Source: an uncultured Shewanella sp. (lineage in GTDB: Bacteria; Pseudomonadota; Gammaproteobacteria; Enterobacterales; Shewanellaceae). Taken from it: a DNA stretch of 64,000 bases. The translations under genes and the position numbers were made by a program. The stretch covers positions 310,001 to 374,000 of the forward strand of contig NZ_CANMUW010000002.1 in assembly GCF_947501225.1 (NCBI RefSeq). Reading direction: 5' to 3'. The notes beneath the pieces are model-generated. The model was not told where the DNA came from and did no database searches. It saw only the letters and a list, made by a program, of their open reading frames with translations. Positions within the stretch are counted from its first letter, which is position 1. Each line of letters begins with the position of its first letter. Of this stretch, positions 34,510-44,257 are shown one piece after another.

Positions 34510-37332
34510 CTACAGTTTTAACGCACTATTAATCAAAGATTCTTGTTGTTGAGCATGCAATGCCGGGTAACCACATGCAGGCGCAGCAGAGGCTTCGCGT
34601 CCGGCATAAGTTAACTGTGCACCTGCTGGAATCGATGTCCAGAAATGATGCTGGCTGCAGTACCAGGCGCCTTGGTTCTGAGGTTCTTCCTGGCACCAGA
34701 CAAAATCTTTAACGTGCTGGTAATCGGCTAAAATCGTGTCGATATCGTCATGTGGGAACGGATAGAGCTGTTCCACACGAACGAGAGCCACATTGGTGAT
34801 ATTCTCTTTACGACGTTTTTCTAATAGTTCGAAGTAGACTTTACCACTACAGAAAACAACACGGTCTACCTTAGCATTATCTAAGCTATCCATCTCGGGG
34901 ATAATATTCTGGAAACTGCCTTCGGCGAGCTCTTCCATGCTGGATACTGCTAACGGATGACGTAACAACGATTTAGGAGACATCACTACCAGCGGACGAC
35001 GCATAGGCCTGACGACCTGGCGACGTAACATGTGATAGACCTGTGCCGGTGTTGACGGCACACAGACCTGCATATTGTGGTTCGCACAAAGCTGCAGGAA
35101 TCGCTCCAGACGGGCACTGGAGTGCTCGGGCCCCTGCCCCTCATAGCCGTGAGGCAGTAGCATTGTCAGGCCACACAGTCGGCCCCACTTCTGCTCACCC
35201 GATGAGAGGAACTGGTCGATCACCACCTGAGCACAGTTGGCAAAGTCACCAAATTGCGCTTCCCAGAGCGTGAGTCCACCCGGCTCCGCAGTAGCGTAAC
35301 CATATTCGAATGCCAGCACGGATGCCTCAGACAGCACCGAATCTGTAATATCGATAGGCCCTTGATCATCGGCGATGTTGCGAAGCGGCATATAAGCTGT
35401 CGCATCATTTTGATTGTGCAGAACTGCATGACGATGGAAGAAGGTACCACGCCCGGAATCCTGGCCTGTGATGCGGACACGCTGCTTATCTTCAAGAATC
35501 GACGCATACGCCAGCGTCTCGGCAAAGCCCCAGTCCAGCAGTTTTTCACCACTGGCCATCAGGGCCCTGTCTTTGTAGATTTTACCCACACGTGACTGAA
35601 GCTTGTGACTCTCAGGCACATAACTGATCTTTTCAGCCAGGTGCTTGATGCGTTCCATCGGTAACTGTGCCGGATAGGCATCATCCCACTCTTTGTTGAT
35701 ATATGGAGACCAGTCAACCGAATGCAAGGTCATAGGACGCCACTCTGGCACCACACAGTCACCGTGATCCAGTGCATCACGATAATCGTTGATCATCGAA
35801 GTGACATCATCGGCCCCTAAGGTGCTTTCAGCAATCAACTTGTCGGCATAGATCTTACGTGGTGTCGGGTGTTTCTTGATTTTCGCGTACATCAAGGGCT
35901 GAGTCGCGCTGGGCTCATCGGCTTCGTTATGACCATGGCGACGGTAACAAACCAGGTCGATAACCACATCACGCTTAAATTCATTGCGATAATCGACGGC
36001 AAGCTGAGATACGAAGGCCACGGCCTCGGGATCGTCTGCATTGACGTGGAAGATGGGTGCCTGCACCATCTTAGCGATATCGGTACAATATTCAGTCGAA
36101 CGGACGTCTTCGGTCAGGTTAGTGGTAAAACCAACCTGATTATTCACTACGATTCGAATGCTGCCACCGACTCTAAAACCACGGGTCTGAGACATGTTAA
36201 ATGTCTCTTGTACGATACCTTGCCCTGTGATGGCTGAATCGCCATGAACCGTGATAGGCAGAACCTGCAGACCATCTTCGCAGCCTCGGCGATCGAGTCG
36301 GGCACGTACCGAGCCCATAACCACGGGATTGACGATCTCAAGGTGCGATGGGTTAAACGCCAATGCGAGGTGAACATTACCACCCGGCGTTTCAAAATCT
36401 GATGAGAACCCTTGGTGATATTTAACGTCACCTGAACCGTTAAGTGCATCGCTGTGCTTACCGGCAAACTCATCAAACAGTTCAGATGGCTTTTTACCTA
36501 AGATATTAATCAATAAGTTAAGACGGCCACGGTGAGCCATGCCAACAACGACCTCTTTCGTCCCGGCTTCCCCGGCACGATAGATGATCTCGCGCATCAT
36601 AGGTACTAATGCATCGCCACCTTCCAGCGAGAAGCGTTTAGCCCCGGGGAATTTTGCCCCCAGATACTTTTCCATACCTTCGGCAGCATTTAAGCCCTCT
36701 AAGATACGGGTTTTAACAGGTTTGTCGTAATTAGCTCTACCTAGAGAGGGCTCCAACCTTTGTTGAATCCAGCGCTTCTCGTCTGTATCGGTAATGTGCA
36801 TGTATTCAGCACCGATAGAGCCACAATATGTCGCTTTAAGGGCTTTAATCAGGTCTGAAAGCTGCATGGTTTCACCACCATGAGCAAATGAACCTGTATT
36901 GAATTCACGCTGCATATCTTCGCCAGTCAGGCCATGGAAGGCCGGGTCCAGTTCAGAGACAGGTTCGCGCTTCCACAGCTCCAGAGGGTCTAAATTAGCA
37001 TTCTGGTGACCGCGGAATCGATGAGCATTGATCATCTGCAGGACTTTAACTTGCTTAGCATCGACTTCAGGATCTGTCACACGGGCAGAACCCTTCTGAC
37101 GACCTTCAAGCGCTAAACTACGAAAATAATCACGTACTTTAGAGTGTGCGGCTTCCGGTACATCTTTAGATGCGCCATCCGCGTAAGGGAGGTTATCAAA
37201 CACCACTTGCCAGTCCTGGGAAACAGACTGAGGGTCTTCTTGATAGGCTTCATACATCTCTTCTACATAGGTCGAATTGGCACCACTTAGATGTGATGAT
37301 TCGAGCCAGGCTTTCATGATGCCTTGGTGCAT
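34510..37332 (-). CDS. sucA: 2-oxoglutarate dehydrogenase E1
   Basis: A 940-aa thiamin-diphosphate E1 enzyme. The N-terminus MHQGIMKAWLESSHLSGANS is family-like, followed by VLQMINAHRFRGHQNANLDPL, GMAHRGRLNLLINILGK, HVNADDPEAVAFVSQLA (ThDP/Mg region), CYRRHGHNEADEPSATQP, and the C-terminal transketolase part (EAQFGDFANCAQVVIDQF, LLPHGYEGQGPEHSSARLERFLQLC). It oxidatively decarboxylates 2-oxoglutarate. The ATG at 37332 has AAAGGA ahead and is preferred over a TTG five codons upstream. It is separated from sdhB by about 200 bases containing a hairpin. Confidence 0.98.
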   Translation of the reverse strand: MHQGIMKAWLESSHLSGANSTYVEEMYEAYQEDPQSVSQDWQVVFDNLPYADGASKDVPEAAHSKVRDYFRSLALEGRQKGSARVTDPEVDAKQVKVLQMINAHRFRGHQNANLDPLELWKREPVSELDPAFHGLTGEDMQREFNTGSFAHGGETMQLSDLIKALKATYCGSIGAEYMHITDTDEKRWIQQRLEPSLGRANYDKPVKTRILEGLNAAEGMEKYLGAKFPGAKRFSLEGGDALVPMMREIIYRAGEAGTKEVVVGMAHRGRLNLLINILGKKPSELFDEFAGKHSDALNGSGDVKYHQGFSSDFETPGGNVHLALAFNPSHLEIVNPVVMGSVRARLDRRGCEDGLQVLPITVHGDSAITGQGIVQETFNMSQTRGFRVGGSIRIVVNNQVGFTTNLTEDVRSTEYCTDIAKMVQAPIFHVNADDPEAVAFVSQLAVDYRNEFKRDVVIDLVCYRRHGHNEADEPSATQPLMYAKIKKHPTPRKIYADKLIAESTLGADDVTSMINDYRDALDHGDCVVPEWRPMTLHSVDWSPYINKEWDDAYPAQLPMERIKHLAEKISYVPESHKLQSRVGKIYKDRALMASGEKLLDWGFAETLAYASILEDKQRVRITGQDSGRGTFFHRHAVLHNQNDATAYMPLRNIADDQGPIDITDSVLSEASVLAFEYGYATAEPGGLTLWEAQFGDFANCAQVVIDQFLSSGEQKWGRLCGLTMLLPHGYEGQGPEHSSARLERFLQLCANHNMQVCVPSTPAQVYHMLRRQVVRPMRRPLVVMSPKSLLRHPLAVSSMEELAEGSFQNIIPEMDSLDNAKVDRVVFCSGKVYFELLEKRRKENITNVALVRVEQLYPFPHDDIDTILADYQHVKDFVWCQEEPQNQGAWYCSQHHFWTSIPAGAQLTYAGREASAAPACGYPALHAQQQESLINSALKL

Positions 37333-37456
37333 TTCTATTCCTTTCAAACTTTATACACTGTTTAGCCAAAGTCTTAAGTGTCTATCTCTTTGTATTCGCA
37401 ACAAGAAATAGACAATCTGTGCCGCCCGAAAGCGATATACTGTAGTTCCTTTACAT

Positions 37457-37488
37457 AAAAGAGCCACTTCCCAAATGAGAAGTGACTC
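37457..37488 (-). terminator. Hairpin with T-run between sdhB and sucA (partial terminator/attenuator)
   Basis: Minus-strand stem GAGTCACTTC / GAAGTGGCTC followed by TTTTATG, 45 bases after the sdhB stop. It may end part of the sdhCDAB transcript while letting some readthrough into sucABCD. Confidence 0.65.
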
Positions 37489-37532
37489 CCTTCGAGCTAT
37501 ATTATTATTGCTTTTAGCTCTCTAATTTGCAT

Positions 37533-38240
37533 TTACACTGCTCTCTTCAGCAACATGGACTTGATATGCCCGATTGCTTTTGTTGGATTCAGCCCTTTAG
37601 GACAAACATCCACACAGTTCATGATGCCATGGCAACGGAATACGCTGTACGCATCATCAAGCTCAGATAAACGCTCTTCAGTTGCTGTATCACGGCTATC
37701 GATCAGGAATCGATAAGCGTGCAGTAAGCCACTCGGCCCGATAAACTTATCCGGGTTCCACCAGAAAGATGGACAGGCGGTCGAACAACAAGCACACATG
37801 ATACATTCATATAATCCATCTAAATGTTCACGCTCCTCCGGTGATTGCAGATGCTCACGCGCTGGCGTTTTTTCATCGTTAATCAGGTAAGGCTTGATCT
37901 TCTCATACTGCTTGTAGAACTGTGATAAGTCTACAATAACATCTCTGACAACGGGCATTCCAGGTAGTGGTCTGATCTCTAACTTTTTACCTTTAAAGGT
38001 AGAGATTGGCGTGATACACGCCAGACCGTTTTTACCATTCATGTTTAAGCCATCTGATCCACATACGCCTTCACGGCATGAGCGACGGAAAGCTAACGTT
38101 GGATCTTGCTCTTTCAGAAGCATCAACGCGTCCAGTACCATCATATCGGTCCCTTCGGCAACTTCCAATGTATAATCCTTCATGTAAGGCTTAGCGTCTA
38201 CATCAGGATTATAGCGATAAACTGCGATATTCAAATTCAT
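37533..38240 (-). CDS. sdhB: Succinate dehydrogenase iron-sulphur subunit
   Basis: A 235-aa subunit with three iron-sulphur clusters: [2Fe-2S] cysteines in RRSCREGVCGSDGLNMNGKNG's first part, then CIMCACCSTACPSFWW and CHGIMNCVDVCPKGLNP for the [4Fe-4S] and [3Fe-4S] clusters. It passes electrons from SdhA to the membrane quinone site. The ATG at 38240 (MNLNIAVYRYNPD) with AAGGAAA ahead matches the family N-terminus; a longer frame upstream would overlap sdhA. It is the fourth gene of sdhCDAB. Confidence 0.97.
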   Translation of the reverse strand: MNLNIAVYRYNPDVDAKPYMKDYTLEVAEGTDMMVLDALMLLKEQDPTLAFRRSCREGVCGSDGLNMNGKNGLACITPISTFKGKKLEIRPLPGMPVVRDVIVDLSQFYKQYEKIKPYLINDEKTPAREHLQSPEEREHLDGLYECIMCACCSTACPSFWWNPDKFIGPSGLLHAYRFLIDSRDTATEERLSELDDAYSVFRCHGIMNCVDVCPKGLNPTKAIGHIKSMLLKRAV

Positions 38241-38250
38241 CTCAATTTCC

Positions 38251-40017
38251 TTAGTAAGTACGCTTAATCGGCGGGAATGCATCACGAAGCTTAGGCTCCA
38301 TGTTCACATCACGCTTGGTCATCTGCTCGGTAACAGGGTCAAACAAGCTGTGGCACAACCAATTTTCATCGTCACGATCCAGGAAGTCTTCGCGGGAGTG
38401 CGCACCACGGCTTTCGGTACGATAGTTAGCCGCATAAGCTGTCGCAATCGCAGTTGCCATCAGGTTATCGAGCTCTAAGCACTCGATGCGCTGAGTATTA
38501 AACTCGGTCGAGTTATCTGACAGCTTGGCATTTTCCAGACGTTTACGTATCGCTTTAAGCTCCTTAAGGCCTTCAGCCATCGCATCACCGCTGCGAAACA
38601 CTGAGAAGTTAAGCTGCATACAGAGCTGTAGATCTTTACGGATCTGTACAGGATCTTCGCCGTCTTTGTTGTTTTCCCAGCGATTCAGGCGCTCGAGTGA
38701 TTTAGCGATCTCCGCTTCAGTAGCATCGACTGGTGTTGCAGTCTCATCCAGCGCCTTACCAAGGTGTTGACCCGCCGCGCGACCAAAGACCACCAGATCA
38801 AGTAGTGAGTTACCACCGAGGCGGTTAGCGCCGTGTACAGATACACAGGCAATCTCGCCGACAGCAAACAGACCAACGACGTCGCTCTCTGTGCCATCGG
38901 CATTCTTGCGCAGCACCTGACCGCTAACCTTAGCCGGCAAGCCACCCATCATATAATGACAGGTAGGAAGAACAGGGATAGGACCGTCGGCGGGATCGAT
39001 ATGAGCGAAGGTACGTGATAGTTCACATACACCCGGAAGGCGGGCTTCAAGTGTCTCTTTACCTAAGTGGTCAAGCTTCAACAGACAGTGAGGGCCTAGC
39101 GGGCCATCGAGGCCGCGCCCTTCACGGATCTCTGTCATCATAGAGCGGGCAACGACGTCACGGGAAGCCAGGTCCTTCGCATTCGGAGCATAACGCTCCA
39201 TGAAACGCTCGCCATCTTTATTGAGCAGGTATCCGCCTTCACCACGACAACCTTCGGTCACAAGTACCCCCGCACCGGCGATACCGGTTGGGTGGAACTG
39301 CCACATCTCCATATCTTGCATCTGCACGCCGGCACGCATCGCCATACCAACACCGTCACCGGTATTGATGTGAGCATTGGTGGTGGAAGCGTAGATTCGC
39401 CCTGCACCACCGGTTGCCAGTACGGTAGCCTTAGCTTTGAAATAAACGATGTCGCCGCTTTCGATATCGATAGCAGTACAACCTACGATAGCGCCGTCTT
39501 CATTTTTCACCAGATCCAGTGCATACCACTCAGAGAAAACTTCTGTTTTATGTTTAACATTTTGCTGGTATAGGCAGTGTAGAAGCGCATGACCGGTACG
39601 GTCAGCCGCCGCTGCGGTACGCGCAGCCTGCTCACCACCAAAGTTTTTAGATTGTCCACCGAAAGGGCGCTGATAAATTTTACCATTTTCGAAACGAGAA
39701 AACGGAAGTCCCATCTGCTCAAGTTCGATCACTGCCTCTGGACCTGTTTTGCACATAAACTCGATGGCTTCCTGGTCACCGATAAAATCGGAGCCCTTGA
39801 CCGTATCGTACATGTGCTGTTCCCAGTGATCTTCATGGGCATTACCTAGGGCAACTGTGATACCACCCTGTGCAGAAACCGTATGAGAACGTGTTGGGAA
39901 TACTTTAGATAAAAGCGCGCAACTCTTACCCTCTTTAGAAATCTGTAATGCGGCTCGCATACCCGCGCCACCGGCGCCGATAACAATTGCATCAAACTCG
40001 CGAACTGGAATACTCAC
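38251..40017 (-). CDS. sdhA: Succinate dehydrogenase flavoprotein subunit
   Basis: A 588-aa flavoprotein. The FAD motif [13 protein letters not shown] lies near residue 12, and the covalent flavin histidine is in [12 protein letters not shown]. Active-site regions [37 protein letters not shown] and HYMMGG are present, and the C-terminal [21 protein letters not shown] follows. It oxidises succinate to fumarate. It lies next to sdhD with no gap and sdhB follows after ten bases. Confidence 0.98.
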   Translation of the reverse strand: MSIPVREFDAIVIGAGGAGMRAALQISKEGKSCALLSKVFPTRSHTVSAQGGITVALGNAHEDHWEQHMYDTVKGSDFIGDQEAIEFMCKTGPEAVIELEQMGLPFSRFENGKIYQRPFGGQSKNFGGEQAARTAAAADRTGHALLHCLYQQNVKHKTEVFSEWYALDLVKNEDGAIVGCTAIDIESGDIVYFKAKATVLATGGAGRIYASTTNAHINTGDGVGMAMRAGVQMQDMEMWQFHPTGIAGAGVLVTEGCRGEGGYLLNKDGERFMERYAPNAKDLASRDVVARSMMTEIREGRGLDGPLGPHCLLKLDHLGKETLEARLPGVCELSRTFAHIDPADGPIPVLPTCHYMMGGLPAKVSGQVLRKNADGTESDVVGLFAVGEIACVSVHGANRLGGNSLLDLVVFGRAAGQHLGKALDETATPVDATEAEIAKSLERLNRWENNKDGEDPVQIRKDLQLCMQLNFSVFRSGDAMAEGLKELKAIRKRLENAKLSDNSTEFNTQRIECLELDNLMATAIATAYAANYRTESRGAHSREDFLDRDDENWLCHSLFDPVTEQMTKRDVNMEPKLRDAFPPIKRTY

Positions 40018-40365
40018 TTAAACACCCCACACTATCAAAATGCCTGCTGCCAAGTAAGAGAAGGCTGCTACGACAAAAACAAACTGAAGTACACCACGCA
40101 GAGCGAGTGGCTTGACATAGTCGGTAAGTACTTGCCAGATGCCGATCCAGGAGTGAACTAACACTGAAATCAGGGCAAGTAAGGTGAAGACTTTCATCGA
40201 CAATGAGCTGAACAAGCCATGCCATGCCTCATAAGTCAGTGGAGAGCTAAAGGCAACGAATCCGACCAGGAAGATGGTGTAACAGGCCAGGATGATTGCA
40301 CTTGCACGTATAAGAATAAAGTCATGGACACCGCTGCGACCAAGACTTGCTGCGTTAGTTACCAT
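40018..40365 (-). CDS. sdhD: Succinate dehydrogenase membrane anchor subunit
   Basis: A 115-aa protein with three membrane helices. The N-terminus [23 protein letters not shown] is almost the E. coli SdhD pattern, and the heme b/quinone region ([17 protein letters not shown]) is present. The start at 40365 is chosen because of this N-terminus; it overlaps the end of sdhC by seven bases. Confidence 0.96.
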   Translation of the reverse strand: MVTNAASLGRSGVHDFILIRASAIILACYTIFLVGFVAFSSPLTYEAWHGLFSSLSMKVFTLLALISVLVHSWIGIWQVLTDYVKPLALRGVLQFVFVVAAFSYLAAGILIVWGV

Positions 40366-40733
40366 ACCCAAATCCCCACTATGATTGAAAACACGATTGA
40401 CAATGCAAACGCGGCTTTTGCCGAAGCTATGCCTGAGGCCAACTCTTCCCAACGCCCGCTATCCATTATCAGATGACGGACGCCAACGATAAGGTGATAA
40501 CCAAGAGCCGTAAGAATTCCCCAAATGACAAACTTAACCAACAAATTATCAAAAAGAGATTGTGTCACTGCGAAACTCTCAGGAGATGCTAAAGATTCAT
40601 TTAGCAACCAGATAAGAATACCGACAGCAAACAGCATGATGACACCGGAAACACGGTGAAGAATGGACGCAATCGCTGTTGCAGGAAAGCGAATGGTCTG
40701 CAGATCTAAATGGACAGGTCTTTGCTTTTTCAC
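40359..40733 (-). CDS. sdhC: Succinate dehydrogenase cytochrome b556 subunit
   Basis: A 124-aa protein with three membrane helices. [29 protein letters not shown] matches SdhC (Ser and Arg of the quinone site in SILHRVSG), and the heme-ligand histidine lies in [13 protein letters not shown]. The start is a GTG at 40733; the E. coli protein has a Val at the same place after four extra residues. It is the first gene of sdhCDAB, with a CRP palindrome about 70 bases upstream. Confidence 0.96.
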   Translation of the reverse strand: MKKQRPVHLDLQTIRFPATAIASILHRVSGVIMLFAVGILIWLLNESLASPESFAVTQSLFDNLLVKFVIWGILTALGYHLIVGVRHLIMDSGRWEELASGIASAKAAFALSIVFSIIVGIWVW

Positions 40734-41163
40734 GTTCTGCTCACTCTGCTCAATTGAGCTATATTTTTGTTATACGAAACGCTTTCGTTCAATTTTTAAC
40801 TGTGATGTAGGTCACAATCAAGGTCTGCGCAAAAGAAAAGTTTAAACACACCATTAACAATTTAGATCTCACTAATTAAGCATGTAAAAAAGTGTTAACT
40901 AAATAGCAATGAATGCAGCTCTGAAGAGCCGGGTCAAGTATACGCGGGGCAAATGTCAAATACAAACATCACATTATGCAAATTTTGTTTTTTTGGTAAA
41001 AAAATCTGCCAAGCTCCTGTTCTAACATGGAGTTTGTGCAAAATAAGACCATGGTCTAACGAATTTAAACACTTATTTAAATTGAAATGTGATCTAGATT
41101 CACTGTAAAGTATTGTCGTTTGATAAGCCGCACTCACATAAGAATGAAGTAAGGAGAACGGGT
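40734..41163. other. Divergent control region between sdhC and gltA
   Basis: 430 AT-rich bases containing the promoters of both TCA units. It holds a perfect CRP palindrome near the sdhC end and GTTAACTAAAT-type stretches (about 40893-40905) that resemble ArcA direct-repeat elements. No gene was found. Confidence 0.6.
40801..40816 (-). promoter_or_regulatory. CRP binding site upstream of sdhC
   Basis: TGTGATGTAGGTCACA is a perfect TGTGA-N6-TCACA palindrome, centred about 75 bases before the sdhC start. This fits cAMP-CRP control of the sdh-suc operon. Confidence 0.8.
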
Positions 41164-42453
41164 ATGGCTGATAATATAGCCAAATTAGAACTACCAGGGA
41201 ATGAATCAATCGATCTGCCAGTCAAAGAGGGCACGGCAGGATTTGATGTTATTGACATCAGTAAGCTAGGTAGTAAAGGTCACTTTACCTTCGATCCAGG
41301 ATTTCTCGCAACAGCTTCCTGTGAATCAGCAATTACCTACATTGATGGCGCCCAGGGAATACTGCTTCACCGCGGTTACCCGATAGGTGAACTAGCCGTT
41401 GATTCAGATTATTTAGATCTTTGTTACTTGCTCCTATACGGAGAGTTACCATCTAAATCTCAGTATGAAAAGTTCTGTCATACTGTGAAAAACCATACCA
41501 TGGTGAACGAACAACTGGCCGCCTTCTTCCGAGGTTTCAGACGTGACGCTCACCCAATGGCAATGCTTTGTGGTGTAACCGGAGCCTTATCTGCATTTTA
41601 CCAGGACTCTTTAGATGTCAACGACGAGCGCCACCGCGAAATCGCTGCCTTCCGTCTGGTCTCTAAAATGCCGACTATCGCAGCCATGTGTTACAAATAC
41701 TCTATCGGCCAACCATTCGTGTACCCACGCAATGATTTGAGCTATGCGGGTAACTTCCTCAGCATGATGTTTGCTGTTCCTTGCGAAGAGTACAAGGTTA
41801 ACCCTATCGTTGAACGCGCTATGGATCGCATCTTTATTCTTCATGCCGATCATGAGCAAAACGCATCAACCTCTACCGTACGTCTTGCAGGCTCTTCGGG
41901 TGCAAACCCATTTGCATGTATTGCTGCGGGTATCGCATCACTGTGGGGACCCGCTCACGGTGGAGCAAATGAAGCATGTTTGAAGATGTTGGAAGAGATT
42001 GGCAGTGTCGATCGAATTCCGGAGTTCATCGCACGAGCCAAGGATAAAGAAGATCCTTTCCGCTTGATGGGCTTTGGACATCGTGTTTATAAGAACTTCG
42101 ATCCACGTGCGAAGGTCATGCGTGAAACCTGTCATGAAGTCCTGGGTGAGTTAAAAGTTAACGACCCACTGCTGGATGTTGCTATGGAGTTGGAACGTAT
42201 CGCACTTGAAGATGAGTATTTCGTCTCTAAGAAGCTTTACCCTAATGTTGATTTCTACTCAGGCATCATCATGAAGGCTATCGGTATTCCAACCAGCATG
42301 TTCACCGTTCTGTTCGCCCTGGCGCGTACGGTCGGTTGGATTGCTCACTGGAAAGAGATGCTGGATCAGCCTGGTCATAAGATCAGCCGCCCACGTCAGC
42401 TCTACACCGGTGAAGATGAGCGTAGCTTTATCCCTAAAGAGCATCGTGAATAA
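41164..42453 (+). CDS. gltA: Citrate synthase (type II)
   Basis: A 429-aa hexameric-type citrate synthase. Visible are the N-terminal NADH-binding type domain, [10 protein letters not shown], catalytic histidines in [10 protein letters not shown] and [15 protein letters not shown], and [15 protein letters not shown]. It condenses oxaloacetate with acetyl-CoA. The ATG at 41164 has AAGGAG ahead; an upstream in-frame ATG (41113) would add a non-family extension. Its last 47 codons, stop and terminator are repeated downstream in tandem, so this 3' end may itself be a replacement. Confidence 0.98.
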   Translation: MADNIAKLELPGNESIDLPVKEGTAGFDVIDISKLGSKGHFTFDPGFLATASCESAITYIDGAQGILLHRGYPIGELAVDSDYLDLCYLLLYGELPSKSQYEKFCHTVKNHTMVNEQLAAFFRGFRRDAHPMAMLCGVTGALSAFYQDSLDVNDERHREIAAFRLVSKMPTIAAMCYKYSIGQPFVYPRNDLSYAGNFLSMMFAVPCEEYKVNPIVERAMDRIFILHADHEQNASTSTVRLAGSSGANPFACIAAGIASLWGPAHGGANEACLKMLEEIGSVDRIPEFIARAKDKEDPFRLMGFGHRVYKNFDPRAKVMRETCHEVLGELKVNDPLLDVAMELERIALEDEYFVSKKLYPNVDFYSGIIMKAIGIPTSMFTVLFALARTVGWIAHWKEMLDQPGHKISRPRQLYTGEDERSFIPKEHRE

Positions 42454-42488
42454 GCAGTTCTGACTTTCAGAATCTGCTAACAAAAAAC

Positions 42489-42511
42489 GGCACTCCCTGA
42501 GTGCCTTTTTT
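42489..42511 (+). terminator. Intrinsic terminator of gltA
   Basis: GGCACTC-CCT-GAGTGCC followed by TTTTTTATT, 36 bases after the gltA stop. Related copies of this terminator recur in the tandem array. Confidence 0.93.
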
Positions 42512-42722
42512 ATTACTCATCCATCTGCATGTTCACTCTGATATGGTTCGCCCTGGCGCGTACGGTCGGTTGGATTGCTCACTGGAAAGAGATGCTGGAT
42601 CAGCCTGGTCATAAGATCAGCCGACCACGCCAGCTCTATACCGGTGAAGATGAACGTAGCTTCATCCCTAAAGAGCATCGTGAATAAGCAGTTCTGACAT
42701 TCAAAATCTGCTAACAAAAAAG

Positions 42723-42745
42723 GGCACTTTCTGAGTGCCTTTTTT
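42723..42745 (+). terminator. Terminator of gltA-end copy 1
   Basis: GGCACT-TTCTG-AGTGCC plus T-run, homologous to the gltA terminator. Confidence 0.8.
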
Positions 42746-42955
42746 ATTACTCATCCATCTGCATGTTCACTCTGATATGGTTCGCCCTGGCGCGTACGGT
42801 CGGTTGGATTGCTCACTGGAAAGAGATGCTGGATCAGCCTGGTCATAAGATCAGCCGGCCACGCCAGCTCTATACCGGTGAAGATGAACGTAGCTTCATC
42901 CCTAAAGAGCATCGTGAATAAGCAGTTCTGACGTTTAGAATCTGCTAACAAAAAA

Positions 42956-42978
42956 GGCACTTTCTGAGTGCCTTTTTT
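42956..42978 (+). terminator. Terminator of gltA-end copy 2
   Basis: GGCACT-TTCTG-AGTGCC plus T-run, third in the series of related terminators. Confidence 0.8.
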
Positions 42979-43190
42979 ATTACTCATCCATCTTCATGTT
43001 CACTCTGATATGGTTCGCCCTTGCGCGTACGGTCGGATGGATTGCTCACTGGAAAGAGATGCTGGATCAGCCTGGTCATAAGATCAGCCGGCCACGTCAG
43101 CTCTATACCGGTGAAGATGAACGTAGCTTCATCCCTAAAGAGCATCGTGAATAAGCAGTTCTGACATTCAGAATCTGCTAACAAAAAAGG

Positions 43191-43212
43191 GCACTTTCTG
43201 AGTGCTTTTTTA
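43191..43212 (+). terminator. Terminator of gltA-end copy 3 (shortened)
   Basis: GCACT-TTCTG-AGTGC plus T-run. One stem pair is lost relative to the other copies. Confidence 0.7.
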
Positions 43213-43292
43213 TTACTCATCAATCTGCATGTTCACTCTGATATGGTTCGCCCTGGCGCGTACGGTCGGTTGGATTGCTCACTGGAAAGAGA

Positions 43293-43375
43293 GTCATTAA
43301 CATAAGTTTTCAGGTCTTAGAAACTAGATCCCAGGAGCTAGAGCCCAGAACCTGGAACCTGACGTTTAATCGCCG
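43293..43375. other. Junction after the gltA array with degenerate short repeats
   Basis: After the broken fourth copy the sequence changes abruptly. It contains loose repeats of CTAG-N2-CCCAG and CCTG-N3-CCTG (about 43320-43362). This resembles decayed tandem repeats or an insertion scar rather than a gene. Confidence 0.4.
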
Positions 43376-44257
43376 TTATGGTAACTGTCTGTCTACCTCT
43401 AAACAGCTATCTAAATCATTAAGGTCACAGCCCTTGTTGTACCATTTAGACTTCTCCTCTTCATCTTTAGCAAGTTTTCCGGCCATGCGGCAACCTGAAA
43501 TATCACCCAGGTCACACGCCTTAGCGTAATAGAGGACGGCACCAGCCTTATCACCTAAACGCTCAACCCCTTTCCAGCCAAAGTCGTAACAGGCCTTTGC
43601 ATCGCCTTCGCTGCAACATAGGGTATGGCTCTTTACCAGATGTGGTGGATATAGCCCTTCATCGATAGCACAAACCTCAGAGATCTTCCCAGGTTTGGGC
43701 AGCATTTTTCTTACCATAAAGTTCTGACTGATGAGCTCTCTGTCGCCATCGAATACTGCGACGGTCCACTTACCGGAAACCAGTTCCGCGTCGGTTTCGA
43801 AGTTCCAGACCACATAGTTCGGGCGCCCCATATAGAGCATATCTTTCCAGCTTGACTCTGTCATGACTTGACCATCGGTCGATACCATCTGAGGGTGCGT
43901 CACCACAACAGTTACCGGCATGCTCTTTTGAACCTTGGCTTTAACCTGTTTATTACTACCCTGTGTTTCAATAACATCGATACCAGCAGAAGCATTATAG
44001 CTAAAGCCAAAGGACTGACCTTTTACTGCCGGAATTATAAAGCTTGATTTAAAATCATATCCGCTGACTGCACCATTATGAAAATACGGCTTTGCCACAC
44101 CTTTTTGATCCAGTGTTGCATTGATCTCAACAGTAAAATCCGGGCTCACCGATTCAGAATGAGTCTCACCTCTTTCCGCAACAAGCGTGCTACATCCCTG
44201 CGCATTGATCAACATACATGTTATTGCCATTAACCTTACAAACTTCATATTATTCAT
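43376..44257 (-). CDS. DUF3859-like lipoprotein with Sel1-like C-terminus
   Basis: A 293-aa predicted lipoprotein. A short hydrophobic N-terminus ends in the lipobox-like NAQGC. The middle (SFIIPAVKGQSFGFSYNASAG, then VVTHPQMVSTDG and VWNFETDAELVSGKWTVAVFDGDREL) resembles DUF3859. The Cys-rich end (ACYDFGWKGVERLGDKAGA, then YYAKACDLGDISGCRMAGKLA) resembles Sel1-type repeats. The start at 44257 (or the ATG at 44248) is chosen to give the lipoprotein signal; a longer frame would bury it. Function unknown. The gene ends directly beside the gltA array. Confidence 0.65.
   Translation of the reverse strand: MNNMKFVRLMAITCMLINAQGCSTLVAERGETHSESVSPDFTVEINATLDQKGVAKPYFHNGAVSGYDFKSSFIIPAVKGQSFGFSYNASAGIDVIETQGSNKQVKAKVQKSMPVTVVVTHPQMVSTDGQVMTESSWKDMLYMGRPNYVVWNFETDAELVSGKWTVAVFDGDRELISQNFMVRKMLPKPGKISEVCAIDEGLYPPHLVKSHTLCCSEGDAKACYDFGWKGVERLGDKAGAVLYYAKACDLGDISGCRMAGKLAKDEEEKSKWYNKGCDLNDLDSCLEVDRQLP

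Larger units (their letters stand above)
42547..43292 (+). repeat. Tandem array of gltA 3' ends with terminators (3 full copies + 1 partial)
   Basis: Units of 234, 233 and 233 bases begin at 42547, 42781 and 43014, with a 46-base partial unit at 43247-43292. Each full unit repeats gltA from the codons for FALARTVGW through the stop, plus the trailer and an intrinsic terminator. Coding-part differences from gltA are all at third positions and silent (Leu, Gly, Arg, Arg, Tyr, Glu, Phe codons), while the trailers also show indels. The units have no obvious ribosome site and are probably not translated. Confidence 0.95.

Noticed and set aside
41088..41103. CRP-like site just before gltA (TGTGA...TCAC)
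   Set aside because: The spacer is seven bases, not six, so it does not fit the CRP palindrome.
42517..43223. Series of similar minus-strand open frames across the gltA-end array
   Set aside because: They are antisense shadows of the duplicated gltA 3' end and its trailer, repeated because the DNA is repeated.
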